Part shown: positions 33,267-36,617 of the stretch, in pieces
Numbering within the stretch: the first letter of the stretch is position 1
How the letters are laid out: the number at the start of each line of letters is the position of its first letter
From: an uncultured Opitutia bacterium
GTDB taxonomy: Bacteria; Verrucomicrobiota; Verrucomicrobiia; Opitutales; UBA953
Reading direction: 5' to 3'
NCBI GenBank assembly: GCA_903913915.1
Contig: CAIWNE010000048.1
Location: forward strand, 1 to 36,617
DNA length: 36,617 bases
Translations under genes and position numbers: made by a program
The notes under the pieces: generated by a model
What the model saw: only the letters and a program-made list of their open reading frames with translations
Told to the model about the DNA's origin: nothing
Database searches by the model: none

Positions 33267-34295
33267 TCAGAACGAAGGCGGCTGCAGGCCGACGGCCAGC
33301 CAGCCTTTCGGGGCCAGGACGCGTCCCTGGGGGGTGCGTACGACGTAGCCTTCCTGCACGAGGAACGGCTCATGCACTTCCTCCAGCGTGTGGGCGTCCT
33401 CGCCGATGGCCGCGCCGATGCTGCTGAGGCCGACCGGACCGCCGTTATGCTTCTCGGCCATCGCGCGGAGGAACCGGTGGTCCATGTCGTCGAGGCCGTG
33501 CTGGTCGATCTCGAGGAGTTCGAGCGCGGCGGCCGTGACCTTGGCGTCGGCCTTCCCGCCGGCGCGTTCGAGGGCGTAGTCGCGCGTGAAGCGCAGGAGG
33601 TTGTTGACGATGCGCGGGGTGCCGCGGGCGCGGCGGGCGATCTCGTCGGCGCCGCCTTGGTCGATGTCGAGGCTGAGGAGTTCGGCGTTGCGGCGCACGA
33701 TGCTGAGCAGCTGTTCGCGGGTGTAGTAGTCGAGGCGCGTCTGCAGCGTGAAGCGGCTGCGCAGCGGGGCCGTGAGCAGCCCCGTGCGGGTCGTCGCTCC
33801 GACGAGCGTGAACTTCGGCAGGTCGAGGCGCACGCTGCGCGCGTTCGGGCCTTGGTCGATCATGATGTCGATACGGAAGTCCTCCATGGCCGAGTAGAGG
33901 AACTCCTCGACGGTCTTCGGGATGCGGTGGATCTCGTCGACGAAGAGCAGGTCGCCTTCCTGCAGGCTGGTGAGCAGGCCGGCGAGGTCGGAGGCCTTCT
34001 CGACGACGGGGCCGGAGGTCACGCGGATCGGCCGTCCCATCTCCTCGGCGAGGATCATCGCGAGGGTCGTCTTGCCCAGTCCGGGCGGTCCGTGGAGGAG
34101 GATGTGGTCCAGCGTGCGGCCTTCGCGGCGCGCGGCGCCGATCATCACGCGCAGGCGTTCGACCGTACGTTGCTGGCCGACGAAGTCATCGAGCTTCGGC
34201 GGGCGCAGGGCGGCGTCGAGCGAGCGGTTCGCACGCGACAGCGCTTCCTTGCCGGCGAGCGGCTGGGGGTCATCGGGCGAATCCTTGCGGGCCAT
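33267..34295 (-). CDS. ruvB: Holliday junction branch migration ATPase RuvB
   Basis: A 342-residue AAA+ motor. RPPKLDDFVGQ is the family N-terminal block, Walker A GPPGLGKTT is at 69-77, Walker B with LLFVDEIHRIPKTVEEFLYSAMED follows, and the sensor region VGATTRTGLLTAPLRSRF is clear. The C-terminal winged helix ends with PRGRVLAPKG-type residues. The ATG at 34295 is preferred; a TTG at 34304 would add three residues. It drives branch migration with RuvA. No ruvA or ruvC lies adjacent; murA is 38 bp upstream on the same strand. Confidence 0.96.
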   Translation of the reverse strand: MARKDSPDDPQPLAGKEALSRANRSLDAALRPPKLDDFVGQQRTVERLRVMIGAARREGRTLDHILLHGPPGLGKTTLAMILAEEMGRPIRVTSGPVVEKASDLAGLLTSLQEGDLLFVDEIHRIPKTVEEFLYSAMEDFRIDIMIDQGPNARSVRLDLPKFTLVGATTRTGLLTAPLRSRFTLQTRLDYYTREQLLSIVRRNAELLSLDIDQGGADEIARRARGTPRIVNNLLRFTRDYALERAGGKADAKVTAAALELLEIDQHGLDDMDHRFLRAMAEKHNGGPVGLSSIGAAIGEDAHTLEEVHEPFLVQEGYVVRTPQGRVLAPKGWLAVGLQPPSF

Positions 34296-34333
34296 GGAGC
34301 GCAAGGTGCGAGGTCGGGGCGAATTGGCAACCC

Positions 34334-35626
34334 TCAGTCCTCGTCGAAGCCTTTAGGCAGCGCGGAGGCGGGGAGGCGTTCGACGTCGGCGCCCAGCGAG
34401 CGCAGGCGTTCCTCGAAGCGTTCGTAGCCGCGGTCGAGGTGGTAGAGGCGTTGGACCCAGGTCTCGCCCTTGGCGACCAAGGCCGCGAGGATGAGGGCGG
34501 CCGAAGCACGGAGGTCGGAGGCCATGACCGGCGCGCCGGAGAGCGGGCGGTCGCCGTAGATCGCGGCCGTGGCGCCGTCGATGGCGATCTCCGCGCCCAT
34601 GCGCTGAAGTTCGGCGGCGTGCATGAAGCGGGCCGGATAGATCTTCTCGGTCACCGTGCTGCGTCCGTCGACGAGGAGCTGCAGGGCCATGAACTGCGCC
34701 TGCAGGTCGGTGGGGAAGCCGGGGTAGGGCTCGGTGACGATCTCGACCGCGCGCGTCGGCCTGCCGCGGGCGCGGATGAAATCGCCGCCGGTCTCGACCT
34801 GCACGCCTGCTTCGCGGAGCTTGTCGAGGAAGGCCGTGAGATGGGAAGGGTCGCAGTGCGTCACCGTGACGTCGCCGTCGGTGATCGCGCCCGCGACGAG
34901 ATAGGTACCCGCCTCGATGCGGTCGGCGATGACCGTGTGGTCGCAGCCATGCAGGGCCGTGACGCCTTCGACCTCGATGACGCCGGTGCCGTGGCCGCTG
35001 ATCTTCGCGCCCATCTTGATGAGCATCATGCAGAGGTCGACGACCTCCGGCTCGCGGGCGGCGCATTCGATGCGCGTGACGCCGGGGGTGAGCGTGGCGG
35101 CCATCACGAGGTTGGCCGTGCCAAGGACCGTGCTGCCCATCGGTCCGCCCATGAAGACCGTGTCGCCACGGGCGCGGGAGGCGTCGACCTGGACCAGGCC
35201 GGCTTCCACGGTGACGAGGCAGCCGAGGGCTTCGAGGCCTTTCAGGTGGAGGTCGATCGGGCGGGGGCCGATGACGCATCCGCCCGGGATGGCCATCTCC
35301 GCCTGACGGAGGCGGCCGACGAGGGAGCCCAGCAGGCAGACCGACGCGCGCATCTTGCGGACGAGGTCGTATGGCGTGCGGTGGGAGATGTGCTCGGCGC
35401 GGATGGTCCAGACGCCGGGTTCGGGATGCGTGACGGTCGCGCCTTGGTGGCCGAGGATCTCGGCCATGTAGCGGACGTCGCTCAGGTCCGGCACGTTGCG
35501 CAGCGTCACCGTCTCGCCCGTGAGGAGCGAGGCGGCGAGCAGCGGCAACGAGGCGTTCTTCGAACCCGCGGCGCGGACCGAGCCCTTCAGCACGTGACCA
35601 CCGCGGATGCGCGCGACCTGGAGCAT
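34334..35626 (-). CDS. murA: UDP-N-acetylglucosamine 1-carboxyvinyltransferase
   Basis: A 430-residue EPSP-synthase-fold enzyme for the first committed step of peptidoglycan synthesis, adding enolpyruvate to UDP-GlcNAc. The KN motif is in AAGSKNASLPLL (Lys23, Asn24). The active-site Cys117 is in PGGCVIGPRPIDLHL, so the fosfomycin-target cysteine is retained. Later blocks GTYLVAGAITDGDVTV and YPGFPTDLQAQFMAL are typical. It lies between a terminator and ruvB. Confidence 0.96.
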   Translation of the reverse strand: MLQVARIRGGHVLKGSVRAAGSKNASLPLLAASLLTGETVTLRNVPDLSDVRYMAEILGHQGATVTHPEPGVWTIRAEHISHRTPYDLVRKMRASVCLLGSLVGRLRQAEMAIPGGCVIGPRPIDLHLKGLEALGCLVTVEAGLVQVDASRARGDTVFMGGPMGSTVLGTANLVMAATLTPGVTRIECAAREPEVVDLCMMLIKMGAKISGHGTGVIEVEGVTALHGCDHTVIADRIEAGTYLVAGAITDGDVTVTHCDPSHLTAFLDKLREAGVQVETGGDFIRARGRPTRAVEIVTEPYPGFPTDLQAQFMALQLLVDGRSTVTEKIYPARFMHAAELQRMGAEIAIDGATAAIYGDRPLSGAPVMASDLRASAALILAALVAKGETWVQRLYHLDRGYERFEERLRSLGADVERLPASALPKGFDED

Positions 35627-35633
35627 GTCAGGT

Positions 35634-35664
35634 AAAAGAAGCGGGGGCGCCTTGCGGCGCCCCC
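35634..35664 (-). terminator. Rho-independent terminator downstream of the Arg/Gly-rich protein gene
   Basis: GGGGGCGCC (35643-35651) and GGCGCCCCC (35656-35664) form a perfect 9-bp stem; on the minus strand the loop is GCAA, a GNRA-type tetraloop, and the tail reads CTTCTTTTA. It lies 7 bp after the stop of the 35672-36571 gene and just upstream of murA. Confidence 0.88.
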
Positions 35665-35671
35665 GTCATGT

Positions 35672-36571
35672 TCAGCCTTCGCGAGGACCGTTGCGAGGAC
35701 CGCGGTCGCCGCGGAAATCGCCGCGACCTCCGCGGGAGCCGTCACGGCCTCCGCGGGAACCGCCGCGGAAGTCGCCGCGACCACGGCCGCCGCGAGGACC
35801 GCGGTCGGAGCGTTCGCCGCGATGTTCGCCGCGGGGCTGGTGAGGACGGGCCGAAGGCACGAAGACGGCCTTGTCGGGAACGCCGAACAGGGTGGCGAGC
35901 TTGCGCTTCAGCGAGGCCCAGAAGCCGATGGGGGCCTGGACCGGGATGACGACGGGTTCGATCTGGATGCGCGGACGCTCTTCGCGACGCGGGCGGTCTT
36001 CGCGACGCGGACGATCGCCTTCGGGGCGGGGTTCGCGCGGTTCGCGACGCGGACCACGATCGCCTTCGGCGCGGGGCTCGCGTCGCGGGCGGTCGCCCTG
36101 CGGGATGCCGGGCTGGCGGCCTTCTTCGGCGACGCCTTCGGGGCGGGGTTCGCGCGGTTCGCGGCGAGGACCACGTTCGCCTTCGGCGCGCGGTTCACGA
36201 CGTTCGCGCGGTTCGCGCCGGGCGGGAGCGTTCTGCTGGGCGAGGGGACCGGAGAGGTTCTCGGTCAGCTGAGACGGATCTTCGACGACGCCGATGGCCG
36301 GGCGGGCGGACTGGCCGTTGGAGGCGGACGGGGCGACGCCACGCGGGGTACCGCGACGACCGAACTGCTTCGGCGTCGTGATGGTTCCGGGCTTGGCGGC
36401 GGGTTCGGACGAGGCCCCGATCACGGAGAGCGGAGGGAGTTCCGCGTGGGCGGACTCCAGCTTGGCTTCGTTGAGGCGGGGTGCGGGGGTGCGGACTTCA
36501 CTGGCGCCTGCGTCCGCGGCGGGCTGGTGGGCGGAGACTGGCTCCTGGCCCTGGGGTTCTTCGTGGCTCAT
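35672..36571 (-). CDS. Arg/Gly/Pro/Glu-rich, largely disordered protein with RGG-type tail and internal repeats
   Basis: A 299-residue protein not recognised as a named family. Residues 1-115 are low-complexity acidic/Ala/Pro. Residues 118-200 are built of REPRxEG/PRREPR units, including a 22-residue block present twice (125-146 and 164-185). Residues 202-238 (IQIEPVVIPVQAPIGFW then LKRKLATLFGV) are the only segment likely to fold. Residues 247-299 are an RGG/DFRGG-type tail typical of RNA-binding proteins and helicase tails. Nucleic-acid binding is an inference from composition. It has its own terminator. Alternative: a fast-evolving linker protein of another role. Confidence 0.8.
   Translation of the reverse strand: MSHEEPQGQEPVSAHQPAADAGASEVRTPAPRLNEAKLESAHAELPPLSVIGASSEPAAKPGTITTPKQFGRRGTPRGVAPSASNGQSARPAIGVVEDPSQLTENLSGPLAQQNAPARREPRERREPRAEGERGPRREPREPRPEGVAEEGRQPGIPQGDRPRREPRAEGDRGPRREPREPRPEGDRPRREDRPRREERPRIQIEPVVIPVQAPIGFWASLKRKLATLFGVPDKAVFVPSARPHQPRGEHRGERSDRGPRGGRGRGDFRGGSRGGRDGSRGGRGDFRGDRGPRNGPREG
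36017..36082 (-). repeat. 66-bp in-frame direct repeat, copy 2, inside the Arg/Gly-rich gene
   Basis: Encodes residues 164-185 (REPRAEGDRGPR then REPREPRPEG). It differs by one residue (Asp for Glu) and a few silent bases from the copy at 36134-36199, indicating a recent or homogenised internal duplication. Confidence 0.85.
36134..36199 (-). repeat. 66-bp in-frame direct repeat, copy 1, inside the Arg/Gly-rich gene
   Basis: Encodes residues 125-146 (REPRAEGERGPR then REPREPRPEG). Paired with 36017-36082; the two are 51 bp apart in the gene, so slippage or unequal recombination could change copy number in frame. Confidence 0.85.
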
Positions 36572-36617
36572 GTTGCTGATGTTGGGGCGGCCTTCGTTGT
36601 GGCCGACCGGATGATGC

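Noticed and set aside
36017-36199. CRISPR-like or tandem DNA repeat array
   Set aside because: The repeats are in frame inside a coding region and encode REPR-type units; no spacers of constant length.

Overview
The window is a 36.6 kb stretch of a GC-rich, Gram-negative chromosome. Several traits suggest Verrucomicrobiota, probably an Opitutia-type organism: a partial ole (long-chain olefin) operon, a carboxynorspermidine synthase/decarboxylase pair, an O/P-type porin, a DUF6428 protein beside ArsR, and lipid A genes. This placement is inferred from gene content; there is no rRNA here. Coding density is very high, with many start/stop overlaps. Almost every long antisense reading frame is a GC-bias shadow.

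Layout. (1) 1-1213: 3' end of an ExbB/TolQ gene, an ExbD/TolR gene and a membrane-anchored coiled-coil protein in one overlapping operon. (2) 1229-3805: a five-gene arsenic cassette (arsR, DUF6428, thioredoxin-type arsC, aquaporin-type channel, OsmC-like) bracketed by two imperfect direct repeats of about 72 bp, followed by a scrap resembling the 3' end of a serine tRNA gene. This looks like a mobile cassette without its own recombinase and is the most unusual structure here. (3) 3948-9933: NagX-like acyltransferase, DUF983 protein, metF preceded by a near-perfect 24-bp dyad, an LplT-like transporter, and an OmpR/HAMP-kinase two-component system. (4) 9934-13717: glycine decarboxylase as a fusion of the two-subunit-type halves, then endonuclease III. 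(5) 13718-16841: hotdog thioesterase, OleD-like reductase and OleC-like beta-lactone synthetase, without oleA or oleB. (6) 16898-19798: small lipoprotein, prepilin peptidase, aroE and a SirB1-type protein. (7) 20003-25632: clpB, a Gfo/Idh/MocA dehydrogenase, lpxB and an SDR protein. (8) 25743-28375: porin, orphan Vsr-type endonuclease and an Ala-rich coiled-coil membrane protein, with clear terminators. (9) 28437-30888: polyamine genes nspC and carboxynorspermidine synthase. (10) 31034-36571: tRNA-Asp, proBA, ruvB, murA and an Arg/Gly-rich, mostly disordered protein with internal repeats.

Functionally the window mixes housekeeping genes (one-carbon metabolism, proline, shikimate, peptidoglycan, lipid A, recombination and base-excision repair, protein disaggregation) with one clearly accessory insert, the arsenic cassette, and two accessory-like items: the orphan vsr gene and the partial ole operon. 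No transposase, integrase, CRISPR array, rRNA or prophage gene was seen.
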